Source of the DNA: Adineta vaga
Taxonomy: Eukaryota > Rotifera
DNA length: 64,000 bases
Assembly: GCA_021613535.1 (NCBI GenBank)
Contig: CP075493.1
Coordinates: 1,612,001-1,676,000 of the forward strand
Reading direction: 5' to 3'
Shown here piece after piece: positions 12,401 to 25,697 of the stretch; position 1 is the stretch's first letter, and each line of letters opens with the position of its first letter. The position numbers were made by a program, and so were the translations under genes. The notes under the pieces were generated by a model. That model worked only from the letters and a program-made list of their open reading frames with translations. It was not told where the DNA came from and made no database searches.

Positions 12401-15400
12401 CACGAAGTGCAATAATTTCTGCATTCTGTTCCATAAATGGATCAAATCCTAGTCGAATGGCTGTATTCGTACACGAAGTAATACGTAGATCAGCAGGTGC
12501 TTTAGGTGGAGCACCTGTCTTAAATATTAAACTCTCCGAAATCGTCGAGACAATATATGTTTCTAAAAGAAAAGAAAAAAAACAACTGTCTTAGTAGAAT
12601 CAATGATAATAATAAAATACCATGAGTTGAGTATTCCTGACGCTCTTTATATGCTTCTAATTGAATTTCATAAGTTGTCGCAGATTGAAGTTCATTTAGT
12701 TTATGATTGAATTTATCCTCTAGAAAGACATAACGACAACTGAAAATATGTCAAGTTAATCTTACTTGATATTGAAATAATAGTTGCTTGATCTCGAGTT
12801 TGTTCTACAGGATTCCATAGATATAATTTATAATTATCTGGTGTTGTATTAATATTTGATGTATCATCAACTTGAATTTAATGAAGTTATTCTTTTGAAT
12901 ATCTATATATTTAAACTTACTTGGAGACCAACAAACTAATGCTGAATGACCGGAAATATTTTCAATCCAAAGTTTAGATGGAATTTGAATTAAATCAGTG
13001 AATTCAATATCTAATTTACATCCTGATATATAATCATCAGAATTGTCTTCTAAGAACAATAATAAATCAATTAGATTGCAAGAATTAAAGAAATAGAAAT
13101 ATGATTCTAACCGTTATTTGGTCTCGATTGATTTGTTACTGGTATTACTTGTAAAGAATATCGATTACCAACTTCCAGATCATGAATAGAAGCTCGTCGC
13201 TGATCTACAGGTATTGGTTTCCCTATTGGTCGACCATTTTTCAGTATTTGATATCCCTTACAAATCATAATTATATATTCTCAAAAAGAGAAAACATTCA
13301 ACATACAATTATTTTTGTATTATCATCTTCAATAGGTGTATCCCAAACAAGATCAATTCCATTTGGATGCATTCGTTCAATTCTAACGGATGAACGTTTC
13401 GATGCAGGTAGACATTTTAAGACTAATTCATTCGATGGATTTGATTCCATATCACATTGATAAATAGAATTATCAACTTTTTTTTGTCGGATACATGCTT
13501 TTACATATATTGAATAGGTTTGATTCTCTTGCAATTTAGTGAATATATATTCAAATGATTGATGTTCATTAGCATCGATTTCGCCATGAAGTTGATCATT
13601 GAGGAAAATTTTGAATGATGTTATTTTGTCGTGAGGAGTTTTAGTTATTTTCCATTTTATCCCTAGAGATAATGGTTCATTCGTTTGGTTCGTTTCGATG
13701 ATCGGTGTTTGTGGTTGTGATGGACAGATAATACGGATTGATTTGGACATATTGTTCTTAATAGAACTAGATCGGTATAAAACTAAGATTTGAACATCAT
13801 TCTCTGTGCCTTAAATTTAGAATTGACATTTTGTATAGAATTACGTGATTTGGTGTAGATGAAATACCTGATTGAAGATTTTGTAATTCATATTCTTGTT
13901 GATTTGAAGTCAATGTTTGAATTGATTTTTTGTTCAATAAAATCTCGTAACCATTAATCAAAGATCGATCAATGGAATTATCAATTTTCCATGATAAATT
14001 AACCTGAAAATGGTCACAAAAACTATAGAAATCTTTCTTTTTAATTCACAAATTAAATACCGTTTGTATTCCAATTCGTGTAACACTAAACATTGATACA
14101 GGCGAGAAATCACCTGTTGAACTATCCAATCTATATGCTGAAGAATCATTTCCTGGTGCCACGTTCGATTCGTAATCAGTAGTATATGGAATATCAAACT
14201 CCTACGAATAAAATTATGTTAATGAGTATGAAATTATACGATGATTATTTGCAATACATACAAGAATGTTTGATTCACAAATTTCTTGATCTTGATCTCT
14301 TGGTATAATGGATAAATAACATTCATGTTTACCAGGTGAGAGATTTAATTGAAAGTTTGATTCATCATCTGGCGAGATCAAATCGCCATATTGTTCTCCA
14401 TCAACGATAATCTAATTAAACACAAATGGAAGAAATGTGAGACATATCAATATCAATATTTGTCATACTCGATAGCTCTGAACAATACTTGAGAGTTTTT
14501 GTGAAGTTTTCTTCCAAAATAATCTGATTCCATTAGAAGTTTGTTGAAATGATATCTTTGGTATAGCACTTCGAACATCATTAGTCTTGAAAAAACGAAC
14601 GAACGACTATACTTTTTTTTGTCAAAAATATAGATACTAACGATATGAAGACTTTCGAATTTGCGTTGAGGTTCAGGACGTCGATGTGAAAAATGATCGA
14701 GATGGATAACTAATAAAATAGATGATAGATTATTTTCAAAAGGATTTTTAAACCTACTCTCGAGATGTATATCAGGTGGTGGAGTTTCACTATTGATTGT
14801 AATATATGCAAAATATCGATCAACTAATTGTTCTTTCAATGGCATTTCTAATGGTGGATTAACTGAAATAATATTTGATTTTCGAATTTCATCTGTATCT
14901 AAGATATTCACCATTTATTATAAGATTTATTTGTAAATAATAATATTTCTACATACTTTTTATCTTTGCTTCGACATGTAACAGATATCGTTGTCTTTGT
15001 TGAGCACCATGAAACTGAATTCCAAAAAATTCGTTGAAATCTTTTTCATAAATCTATCAAATCAATTGTACATTTTTCCAATAGAAGATTTACGTAATAC
15101 TTACAGTTGTTCTTTCAATATCATCAACATAAACAATATATTCACTGACATGATCACCAATATGTGCCCACATTAAAAAGATAGTACTATGTTCATTCGA
15201 AACAGCTAAACTAATCAATGGTGCACCATGAATTTCACGTTTGATTTCGAATGCCTATTGAAAAGAAGAAGATACGGATTTGAATCATTTCTCAAATAAA
15301 AAATTACTCGTTTATTTGATGGTTTTGGTGAGACATCGGTAATAGTTCGCTTTGGATAAGCAAGAATATGAATTTCATATTGTTCACCACCAGCAAAACC

Positions 15401-18400
15401 TTCTGCCGAAAATCGAGTATCTTTTGGTGATAAATTCACACTTTGTGCAACATCGTCTACATATAATTCAAAATGCTCAATAAGATCTATTGAACTCGTT
15501 GGTTCGACTTCAATTTTTCCATATAATTTATTCGGATATTGTATCGAAGCTGATAGAATAATCTTCGTAGTATTCCAAACAGATACAAGTTCCTATTCAA
15601 TATCGATCAGAACTAAAAAATCAAATCTTTAAAACTTACATTCATTGCTTCTAAATCTTCATTTTCCATTACAAATGTTGGACTAGAACAATAAATAATC
15701 TAGAATAAAGTCGAATATTCCGCATCAAAACAAACCTGCTTGTTATCACAGTACTTGAAAGTTTTTCATTTTCAATTGCATAAGCACGTAGAAGATGAAA
15801 ACCTGATTGATCAAAATATACACCATGATCGGGATTGTAAATCTAAATATTTCATATTCAATTGAATTTTTTCGATTAGAAAAATTTCTTTACATGAACA
15901 TTATCATAATGTCGTGTTGGAAGTGTTCCATCAAGTGTATAAAATATCTTCATATCGGAAGTGGAACATCGGAAATGGACTTGTGTTTGAAATGGACTTA
16001 ATGTTTCGATTTCTTCAATTATTTCAGGAGATTTTAGACATTTTTCTATTGAATGAATAGAAAACTATTGAATTTTATAGATCAATATTTACTTTCACTT
16101 TGAATAATACTATTTGAATAAACAATAACTGTTGCTGTAGTATTGAAATGATCAGATCGAATTGTAAATTGTCCACATTGATGAAATGTATATAAATAAT
16201 GAATATCATGAACATATTGTTCAATTGGTCGATCGAGACGATTGATTTCATCGAATTGTCGCTGATTCTCATTTGATTCTACTGAAATTCGATGGTATTG
16301 ATTATGATCTAATAAAATCCATGAAATTGTTTCATTCTAAAATAGATTTTTCCTCAAAAAACAAAGTCTTCAAAAAAAAAGAATAAAAATCAACTTGAGC
16401 GATATGTAAAACATTCGGAACAAATTGTCGATGTGTAACGAGAAAACAAGCTTGACTAAATGGTGGATCAATAACAATGGTTGATATTAAACGATCCTGT
16501 TATGAAAAGAAAGAAAACAATCATATTTTGCATTTTCTCTATAATATATTTACTTCTTCTGAACAAGTCACTCGTTCGAATTCTAAAACAACGAAAAGAA
16601 TTCACTTGAAATCGATATTATGAATTAAAATTTACCGGGATTAGCAAAATAGAATACTCCTGGCATGATACATTCAACAGCGAGACATTGTCGATTACGT
16701 CCTGATACGGCTCGATCATGACACGAACGTAAATCTTCTAAAGTTTCATTTGAACGTAATTGTATTAAACCAAATCGAATAATTTGTTCAAATTGCCATA
16801 TAATAAAATCATTGATATTCGTTATGATTGCTTGAGAATCAAAATTACTATAATGAATAAATTTATAATGAAAACGAATTTCTGGTACAACAATAATAGC
16901 TAATGGTGTTGAATTCATTGATATATTTCCATCGAGTTTATCACTAATTGTAGAAAAATAATAAATTCCTGTTCGATGAAATTGTTGCATGAAACAATTG
17001 ATACTATTTGTTTGTGGTTGAAATATTGGTTTATATAATTCTAAATGATTTCCATATTCATCTGTACGATAGATATTTGCAAAGATTTTTGACATGGATT
17101 CAAACCAAACTTGATCATTTTGATTAATAATTAATGTATTTGGTTCAAAGATATTTTCTTCGTTATATGAAACATGATGATTCTATTAATAAAAATCAGT
17201 GATTAAAATTTTAGTTTTATCGACATTTCCGCGCATTGTAAAGTCTACATTTATGATGGTCCTTGTTACGCGGAAATGTCGTATCAAGAAAATAGTGTAT
17301 TTGTTGTTTCTTACATGAGTACTACTTTCAACAATGACATTCAAAACTACATCATTTCGATTATCATTGTATGCAAAACTGTATAGGCCATGTTGTGGAA
17401 TATGAAGAAGAAATCCTTCACAATTATGGAAATAAGAACGAAAAAATGGTTCGACTCTGACACATTTATGCATCGCTAAAATATAAAGTTTAATAATATT
17501 TATACTTTTAGTATAAATTTAATCGTACAACAATCGAATATGCCAGTTAAACCACCAGCGACATCAGGTACAACAGATGAATTAGCATCAACAGTAATTA
17601 ATACTGGTTCTTCTTGAGAATCCGTTATTTTCCATTGAAATTCAACCAAATCATTCGTATTCATTTTTAAAACTAAACAAAATTTCTATGTTCGACTTCA
17701 TCATTCTTCATAACTCACTTAATTGATCACCAAAAACTGGAAATGAATGAATAGTTCTTTTTGGTTCAACAATAATTGTTCCGATATGATTTGTTGCTGT
17801 TTTAAAACAAAAAATACCTGTTTGAGTAAATTTATGAATCATATAACCACGATAGGATGGATCATATGGCCAAAAGAAATGTTCACCATTCGTTTTCAAC
17901 TAAAATAACGTCGATAAAATTTTCAAAAAAGAAAAAATGACATTTGAAAAACAAACTTCAATTGATTGTTTATTTTCATCGATAAAAAAAGGATCAATTT
18001 GTACAATTGTTTGTTTCTCTTTTGTATTCCATTCGAATATAATCGAATCATTTTGTTCAATTATAACTCGATTTGGTTGAATATTCATATCAGTAATTTC
18101 TATACATTCAATTTGATATTTTTCCTTAATTAGACATGTTATTATATCATGAATTTGATTTGTTTGTGTTAAACGAAAGAAAAATGATGTTCCATATTCA
18201 TAAAATGTTTTTCGAAAATTTCCTTTTGATAATGATGATTCAATTGTATAAAGACCACCAGATATTGGACAATATTTATTTTCTTCTATTCGATAATGTG
18301 TATTTGATCTTGATGTCCATTCAAATTCAATAGTATCACCTTGATGTAAAATTACTTTTTGACTTGCTTTAATATCAGTTAAAGTTAATTTTAATGGATT

Positions 18401-18793
18401 TTGATGAAGAATTAAACAATTGTTTTCACAACATTCGTTGGGATATTGACGTGATTTCGATAAAATTTCACGTTGTGATGATAAAATGATACAAAAATAG
18501 AATTTTTTTGTTGAACAATGAAGATTAAATGAAAGTTGAATACGTCTTTGATTTTTCGATGTTTTCCTATTGATATTAAGTAATTCAATTCCATTATTAA
18601 TTCGATAATATTCATTTCCATCTTTATAAACTTGAAAAACATCATATTCATCTTTATCATCATTCCGAAATTCAATCGTATCACTACAATGAATACGTTG
18701 AGATATCAGATCAGGAAATGAACCATTCCCTATATCAATGGTATGAATGACATCAAGTTCATCATCGGATGGATTATTTTCTGTTGAAATCAT
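9482..18793 (-). CDS. Very large cupredoxin-like / fibronectin type III repeat protein
   Basis: Many exons on the minus strand read through as one gene. The N-terminal part (18793 to about 16560) has several cupredoxin-like beta domains, recognisable by lines such as FTQTGIFCFKTATNHIGTIIVEP, FHRTGIYYFSTISDKLDG and IPQHGLYSFAYNDNRNDVVLNVIVE. I do not see a complete blue-copper ligand set. The remainder is a long array of fibronectin type III domains: VTVEWRPSPTSGELSIIGYKIYL, IELEWMLPKAYGSTELISQILRW, FAVEWSEPKSYGIPVMGFQLYI, IDLTWNKP. The C-terminal exon ends at TAA 9482-9484 after a Ser/Thr-rich tail. No signal peptide follows Met 18793; an in-frame Met at 18913 is less likely. The architecture suggests an adhesion or scaffold protein of over 2000 residues; I do not recognise an ortholog. 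That all exons form one transcript is inferred from continuous orientation and domain logic. Confidence 0.7.
17221..17281. repeat. 61-bp inverted-repeat insertion in an intron
   Basis: CGACATTTCCGCG (17221-17233) and its exact reverse complement (17269-17281) bound a 61-bp segment flanked by TAT on both sides. It sits in a 132-bp intron (17183-17314) of the fibronectin III gene. Removing it and one TAT leaves about 68 bp, the local norm. This looks like a very small non-autonomous DNA element. Confidence 0.55.
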
Positions 18794-19098
18794 TGAAAAC
18801 TGTAACTCGAAAGAGAAAGAATGTTTTATTACTGATTTGTTGAATATAGTTAACAAAAATAATGTTATTGAATTTCTTGAGGTTTCCGCATGTATAATGA
18901 CTTTTTTTTTCAATCAAAGTTGCTAGGCAATAGACTAAGTTGTAATCAAGTACAATACATAACATCATGAATAATCTGCTCAGATCTTTGTTAATCGATC
19001 AAAAAGAAAACATTACAAACATTGATCATAATATTTTTGTTCTGATTTTTATTGATTTTGTCAAAAAATACTAAGGATGTATATATATATATATTGAA

Positions 19099-21190
19099 CT
19101 AAAGTTTTTTAAGTGAAAACTTTGATCTCGCTCGCATCTTTGAACGAGAGAGAAAAGATTTCGATTGTAGATCATATCGCTTTGAAGTATGACAAAAGGC
19201 AGCTGAATGATGCATTTCAATATTCTTTGAATGGAAACAAATCGAACAAATATGTCGCCGTGGACATGACTTCAATCGACATCTTTTCATACGATTATTA
19301 TAATTGCGACATATCGAATCGTTTGTTTGTAAGTTTTCAGTGATGTTCATTTGTTTTAAGTGATTGTTCATAAGAAAAGAAAAGTCGGAAAACAAACTAA
19401 GATGAGTCATTTGACTCACATGTTGACGAATAGTCGCTTCATAAACTAATATATGCTCCAGTAAACTAGGCTTTTGTCTATAAAGATGGGTTATACGATC
19501 GAAATGAGCATCAAGTTCAGGTCCACGATGTTTGAAAAGATATAGAATCGCTTTACGAAAAGAACTAAATGCAGTAGTCCAATCAACATACGATTCGATT
19601 TTCGTTATTTTTTTATGTAGACAACAATGTATGTTTTCTGGTAGAAAAGTACTCATGTCAATATTGTCACTGTTAATTAGTTTTTCCCATTGATGGATAC
19701 TGCCAATATACGGTTTGTTGACATCAGCAATAAGTCGAACCATACGTGTATCCTTGTCTTCTATCCATTTACGACGAATATATGCAGTTTGAGCTGCTAT
19801 ATCATCGTTTCCAATTGCTTGATCAGTTAACGAATCTTCTGTTGATGGTGAGAATGTACTAAGAAAAGAGTGTAACATGTTTTCATCATTGACTGAACAT
19901 GATGGTGTAGAAGGAAGACTCAACGAACATTCAGCAAAAAATGCATCGAGTTCTTCAGATGAAAGACTGTCTACTGTATGACATGGTGATATATGTTCTA
20001 AATAAGTTTTTAAGTTCTTGTAGTATTCAATAACTTATTTTAGTATAGACATACCTGAATCGAGCATCAGCATGTCGACAAGTGATGTCTGCATATCGAA
20101 ATGACTCATATCAATTTTGATAGAACTGTCATTCTTTTGACATGTACAAAAATGTGCTTGTTGACCAAAAGGAATCCAAGAAGGTAACGCGAAATTAACT
20201 GATTCTGCAATATTAAATCCACTATTGAAACCCCAATGATAAGCTCGAGGAAAAGTAACAATGATATCATTAGGACATTGTTCGATTCGATAAACAGGAA
20301 TATTATAGCTTTGAATAAGTTCATTTGGATTTGGAAAAAGAGTTTTATGTCGTAATGGTGCTTGACAATGAGATGTTTGAAGAATATCAGAGTCATGAAG
20401 ACATTGTTCAAGTTGATCAGCATTTGAAGATGGTATTATATACCAGAATTTTGATGATCCTTCATGCATATAATTCATTGAAAAGAGATCACTTTCTTCA
20501 GTATGTATGCTAAACATAGAAGCAAACATACCAACATGAAGAAAGGGTGTTGTAATCCCTAAAATAAAATTTAAGATAGAAACTGTAAAAATCTTTTCCT
20601 TCCATCTCATAGTAAATGCTGTCAACTAAGTGTAATCTTTTATCGTATATGATTCTGTAATTACCTTTAATCTGTTGATTAGTTAATGAAAGAAGAGATT
20701 TCGATGGTATATCATTGAGATTAAAGATTGTTTCTGTTGGTGGAAAGAGACTATGTTCAATTTCAGTAGCATATCGGATGACACGTTTCGCGATCGAATT
20801 CGACTTAATCATTTTCCAAAATTCAGATTCAACATCGACAACTCCTTGTGGAGCTCGATTCTGAGGACGATGTGCAAAATCAACGAATATTTTCATTTGC
20901 ATAGCTTCATTTTCATTGATAGTTTTCCGTTGTGAATTAGTAACACGCGAAACTAACGATGAAAGTGGAATAATACTTTGTCGACTAATTGAAAAGGTTG
21001 AATTGATAGATGATAGAGGGAGAGTTTTCATTTTAGTCCATTCTCGTGGTGGAATAATTTTACATGCACCATACGAAGCAATAAGCTTTTCATTGTTATG
21101 TATATATGATAGGAGATCGATAAACTCGGACATAGTTGGTATCAATACTGGAATAGATGGAATTGTTGCAGCTTCATTTACTTGACTCAT
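19099..21190 (-). CDS. KDM4-like JmjN/JmjC histone demethylase with zinc-knuckle C-terminal domain
   Basis: Exons 20665-21190, 20055-20558 and 19099-19997 join to 642 residues. The N-terminus has a JmjN domain (IPVLIPTMSEFIDLLSYI...CKIIPPREW). The JmjC domain matches the KDM4 group: TTPFLHVGMF, then IHTEESDLFSMNYMHEG with the iron-binding His and Glu, and YHWGFNSGFNIAES with the distal His. The KDM4 structural zinc site is also complete (CQAPLRHK and FCTCQK). Such enzymes remove methyl groups from histone H3 lysines using iron and 2-oxoglutarate. PHD and Tudor domains of vertebrate KDM4A-C are absent. Instead the last exon encodes about 300 residues: a helical region with spaced tryptophans, then C-x9-C-x4-C-x3-H-x-C-x2-C and a further His/Cys pair, ending in a basic tail. 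This tail resembles zinc-knuckle regions of mobile-element proteins. Confidence 0.85.
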
Positions 21191-22935
21191 TCTGTTTTAT
21201 CCAAGTACACTAAAGAGAAAAATTAACGTTTAAACGACTGTTCTAGTCAATATAGTTAAACTAATCATCGACAATTCTTTTAATCTAAGTTCAAACATCA
21301 TATACCTTATTACATAACAATTCGAGGACTGTGATTACGGTGTCAATCGTATCGTTCTTTATAAACATACACGACTTATCAATATATCAAAAATACATAT
21401 TCTAAATGCACGCAAACATACGAAGAATAAAGGTATTTAAGTTGTGCGTTTTTGTTTGGATCGTTTAATACACATGTAAGTTTATTTTCGATCGAAACAA
21501 GGTCAGTGATTAGTTTGTATGTAGGAGAGACGTATCTATAACGTTTGTCTTTTTCTAACATGTCACACATCAATCAATTTTTTTTGTACTCTTTATGTTG
21601 GAAGAAAACTATATTTTGATAAATGATTTTCGATAGTTATACATATAAGAAATGAAATTATGCGTATATACCTATGATGCGTTTTATTAACAAAATAAAA
21701 CTGTATACAAAAAATACTTATATCAAAATAACTATCGTATCTATTCGATGTAGATGAGAAAAGAATCATGACAAATACACATATTGTAAGCGAGGACTTT
21801 CTGACGTATGAAATCGGCGGTATTACATTTATTATCGTCCGTATCATTTTGATAATAATTATTTTCCCTTTAGAAATTCGATAAAAACAATATGAATATT
21901 CCATGTACTCAATTCCACTTTTTATAAGTTTTTGCTCTTTCAATTAAGTGAGATTTTAACTTCATAGATACCGGTAAACCTCTTGCATGTATATATAACA
22001 CGTGTATCTATACGAAAGAACGAAAAAACGTTTTTCGTTGTTTTTTTTTCGTTCTGCTAGCCTTCAGTCTAAAGACAGCGATGTTACCCACTTCTCCAGT
22101 CAAGCGATTTGAATAAAACAAAGAAACGATTTCAAGGTATTCGACAATCTGATTTGTAAATACATCTTCACTTACGTACCATCGAGTTATCTGTTTAAAT
22201 TAAAACTACCAATTATAGAAAAAGGTTTTCAAAAACATTATTTGTGATACGGTTCGCTTAGTGTATGACACAAATCAATGATCAACAAAATACAAATCAA
22301 AACAAACCCAATCGAGCAAAAAACTGTATAAAAATAAGAAAATTTCGTATATTATAATCAGAAATTGTTCCTCCCATAAGTTGACATGTACAAACGACGT
22401 TCAAGTTCATAAAGAGGAATATCCTATGTAATCTACTGTCATATTTTTTCAATTTATTATGTAGAACATTGATGTTTACAGTTACTATACTTGGACAAGT
22501 ACTGATCAAGCAGATTGTTATTAAATTTTCAGTACAGAAAATATCGTATCAAATGATGCTTGTCAAGACACCTGTCTTGTAGGAACTGACTATAAGAAGA
22601 TAAGCGAACGTTATGAATGAATGAGTTAAAAAGTATCTAAATATGTATGTTATTGATCAATTCAGAACATTTTACTTCATAGTTTATATAAATAGAAAGT
22701 CATATGAATAGTTCATGTATTCGATTCAATAAGTCGATTTACCTTCTTCTTGTATGTTTTTGTTCTTTGAATCAAATGAAATATTAAAAAGAATAACAAC
22801 AAAATTTAAAGTTGTTCTCCACTTATTCAATGAATCTAAATTTGTTTGTTTAATCATTAATTGATTTGAATACAACAAAGAGATATATATATATTTAGAA
22901 TTAATTAGTAAACGAAACAAAGATTTGAATTAAAA
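21191..22935. other. Intergenic region, 1.7 kb
   Basis: No open frame here looks like a gene. The sequence is AT-rich with a run of alternating T/A and CGT words. A near-palindrome (GAACGAAAAAACGTTTTTCG) lies around 22018. It separates the demethylase promoter from the 3' end of the homeobox gene. Confidence 0.5.
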
Positions 22936-24169
22936 TTATTCTTCAATAAAATGCTCATTTTTGTCTATATCAGAATGATTTGTTTCATTGAGATTATCCA
23001 TTGAAGACGGAGAATAAGGTCGAATAAATTCATCTTTATCCTGACAATCATTGGATAATTCAATATTATTATGAATTGATTTTGTTGACATAAGCATTTC
23101 ACGTTCTTTCGTATTTCGCCATTTCATTCGACGATTTTGAAACCTGAATAATCAAAATAAATTCCTTCCAAGAATCATTTCATTAATAGTTTTTCTTACC
23201 AAATTTTCACCTGTGAATCTTTTAGATTAAGTCGTTGAGCTAATTTCTTTCTTTCGGGTTTATTGATATATTTTTGTTTTGAAAATGCTACTTCAAGACC
23301 TTTTCGTTGTTGATCCGAAAAGACTGCACGTCTTAACATTCGTGGTTGAGTTCTATTTCGAAGATCGATTGGCCAAAATGAATCTGTTGATGGTACATAG
23401 AGTCCATTGAACATTGTTGATGATGGATTAGTTCCAAAATAATGACCTTTGAAAAAACAAAGAATACATTTTCGTTTGTTTTGATAATAGATCGAATACA
23501 TTAATTGAATAAAAAGAAAAAATAATAATATATCTATACAATAGAAAATAAGCCTAAAGTGAAGAAATCAAAACAAACGACTAGATTGAATGAAATCATT
23601 CATTTAGAATTCGTTTTTCTTCAAATGAAATTCGAAAATATTGAATTATTTACCAAGTAATGGTCGAAGATTTGGACGCCAAAGTGGATTGGATGGTAAT
23701 GAAGAATGATGTGATCGATTTGTTGCCATTATTTGATGGAAAAGATGTTCATTGCTAATTCCTTGAGATAAATCATAGGATAGATTACTATTTGAACAAT
23801 TGGTTAATGATTGTTTGATAAGAGGAGATTGAACAAGCAATGGTTCACCTGAAGAAACAGATGAATTTGTTGAATTCGGTGATGTAACATGTATATCAAC
23901 TAAATAGAATCACTCTGTTATTTTTTATTCGTTTTATCAAAATATCTTTTACCTTTATGTTTCAAATCTTCATCTGATTCATTACCGATGTCAAATGATG
24001 AATCATTATCTGAATTTCCATGAACATTACCAAGTATAGTATCGACACCAAATTTGAGAATTCTTGATCTTGTTGGTTCATCAGTATTCTTTAATCCATT
24101 TCTCTTCATTTTGGTTAATAATGGTAATAAATTCGACGTTTGTTCACAACGACTATTATTCGTCATCAT
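22936..24169 (-). CDS. dbx: Dbx-class homeobox transcription factor
   Basis: Exons 23953-24169, 23654-23899, 23200-23446 and 22936-23143 join to 305 residues. The homeodomain is split by the last intron inside QVKIW|FQNRRMKWR. It reads MLRRAVFSDQQRKGLEVAF then KQKYINKPERKKLAQRL, then LKDSQVKIWFQNRRMKWRNTKERE. The flanking MLRRAVFSD start and the KWRNTKERE continuation are hallmarks of the Dbx (developing brain homeobox) class. An N-terminal motif, LKFGVDTIL, resembles the Engrailed-homology-1 repressor motif found in Dbx proteins. The C-terminus is short and acidic. Dbx proteins act as repressors in neural patterning; an equivalent role in this animal is inferred. The start is the first Met of exon 1, which ends at 24169. 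Upstream regions on both sides are unusually large for this window, as is common for developmental regulators. Confidence 0.88.
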
Positions 24170-25323
24170 TTTATATAAATGTCTGCGTTAGACAAACAAT
24201 GAAATTTTCAATTGAAACGAATATATGATCGGATCATTTTCCATTAGTGTCCAATCATTGTCGAGAGAGAGAGAGAAAGAGAAAAATATAAATGACGACA
24301 AACATCTACCATTCATAACGCTCGAAGGTAGCAAACGAACTGTTCTCTCTTCTTTCATTTGTCAATTGATTTGTTTAAGAGAGCAAACACATCATCATAT
24401 CAATGAATTAATTCATATAAAAGAAAAAATGAAGACGAAAATTCTGACTTTTTTTTGTAGGCATTTCATTTATACTTATTTATAAACAAAAAAAGCGAAA
24501 AGCTTTTTCGCTTTTTTTGCTCATGATCGTCAATAAAATGATTGATTTTTTTTCTTATAATCATTCAAATCGGTATGGATTTTCGTTTTACTCTCTTTTT
24601 CTCTGTCTTTTGATCAATCGAATAAGCGAAGAACACTTTGGATAGTTGAAGTGATTGACATAGAAAAAGAAAATTTGCTAAAAGGCAAATATACTCTTTC
24701 GAAATAAAATGAAATTTCTGTACAATAATAATGAATGATTAAATCCTCGTTCTTCTTTTGTTTCAAGTGAATTGAATCTATTTTTCTTGTCATTATCGAC
24801 GAGACTTTGTTTTTATAATGTATAATACAAGAAGAAAAAGAATTGATTAGTTAGATGTTTCAATTTATCTCATGTAAATTGTCTTAATATGTTCTTGAAC
24901 ATCAGTGGATACTTGAACGAGATATGCTCGATTACATTGAGTTCATTACTCTATGCCTATAAGTCACAAAGATACTTAACTATTTATTTCACCGCCTATT
25001 GTTAGAAGTTAATAGCAGAAACGGAAATCAACATTGTGTTAAAAGGAACGGAAATGAAATTTGTAGTACTTGAAGTACGTCTGTTTGGATGGTTTGAATG
25101 AAAAGAAGTATTTGAAAGCTGGTTGTTAAACTATGATAAACAAACATTTGATTTCTTTTTAGTTCTACGAAATATTTTTCATTTTCTGGCTGCCATTGAT
25201 TTGTGTCAAAGTATCAGACATAATTGAGAATATTTTTTTATAGTTTTTATTAAAAAGAATCAAACAAATCCAATCTTTTCATACGAAATCAAATGTGTTC
25301 AAATCGTTGTCATTCATTTTCTT
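24170..25323. other. Intergenic region upstream of the homeobox gene
   Basis: About 1.15 kb without a supportable gene. It holds a GA-rich tract near 24264-24286 and a 31-bp near-perfect palindrome at 24488-24518. It probably includes the Dbx promoter. No TATA-type element was obvious. Confidence 0.5.
24488..24518. repeat. AT-flanked palindrome
   Basis: Seven A residues, GCGAAAA, GC, TTTTTCGC and seven T residues form a nearly perfect inverted repeat with arms of about 15 bases. It lies about 320 bp upstream of the Dbx start codon. Function is unknown. Confidence 0.6.
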
Positions 25324-25697
25324 TTATCTACTTAGACGTCGTTTTGTATCGATGTAAACATTGATAATTTTTGTTTCTAAGTCTGTTTGGGCTTGAGGTT
25401 CTTCATCTGAATCAACACTCATTTTAACGTAAACCGTTTCCGGTTCAGCTTCTTCTTGTTCAGGTGAAATAGGATAATTATTTCGTTGATGATATTGACC
25501 AGATGAATATCTCATTGCATTCCACAATGGATTTGCCTGACGAACAAGTCTTTGTTTATCATTTGCAAACCATGGTGCACTTTGATTGAATTCAATAAGA
25601 AAAATAACAAGTAGTATAATATATGAAAGTATCTAAACAAAAACTTGGACATAATTAAAAAACGAATTTATATCGTGTTTTTTTTTACTTTTGCCAT
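25324..25697 (-). CDS. Short secreted protein, possible neuropeptide precursor
   Basis: A 9-nt first exon (25689-25697) encoding just Met-Ala-Lys joins across a 56-bp intron, phase 0, to 25324-25632. The result is 105 residues. The N-terminus (AKILSYIILLVIFLIEF) is a clear signal peptide, with likely cleavage around NQSA. The mature part begins APWFANDKQRLVRQ and then NPLWNAMRYSSGQYHQR. It continues with an acidic region (PEQEEAEPETVYVK, SVDSDEEPQ) and ends with a dibasic-rich KRRLSR. Size, signal peptide, basic sites and acidic spacer fit a peptide-hormone precursor, but no amidation signal (Gly-Lys/Arg) is evident and I do not recognise a known peptide. A small secreted structural protein is an alternative. 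Confidence 0.6.
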
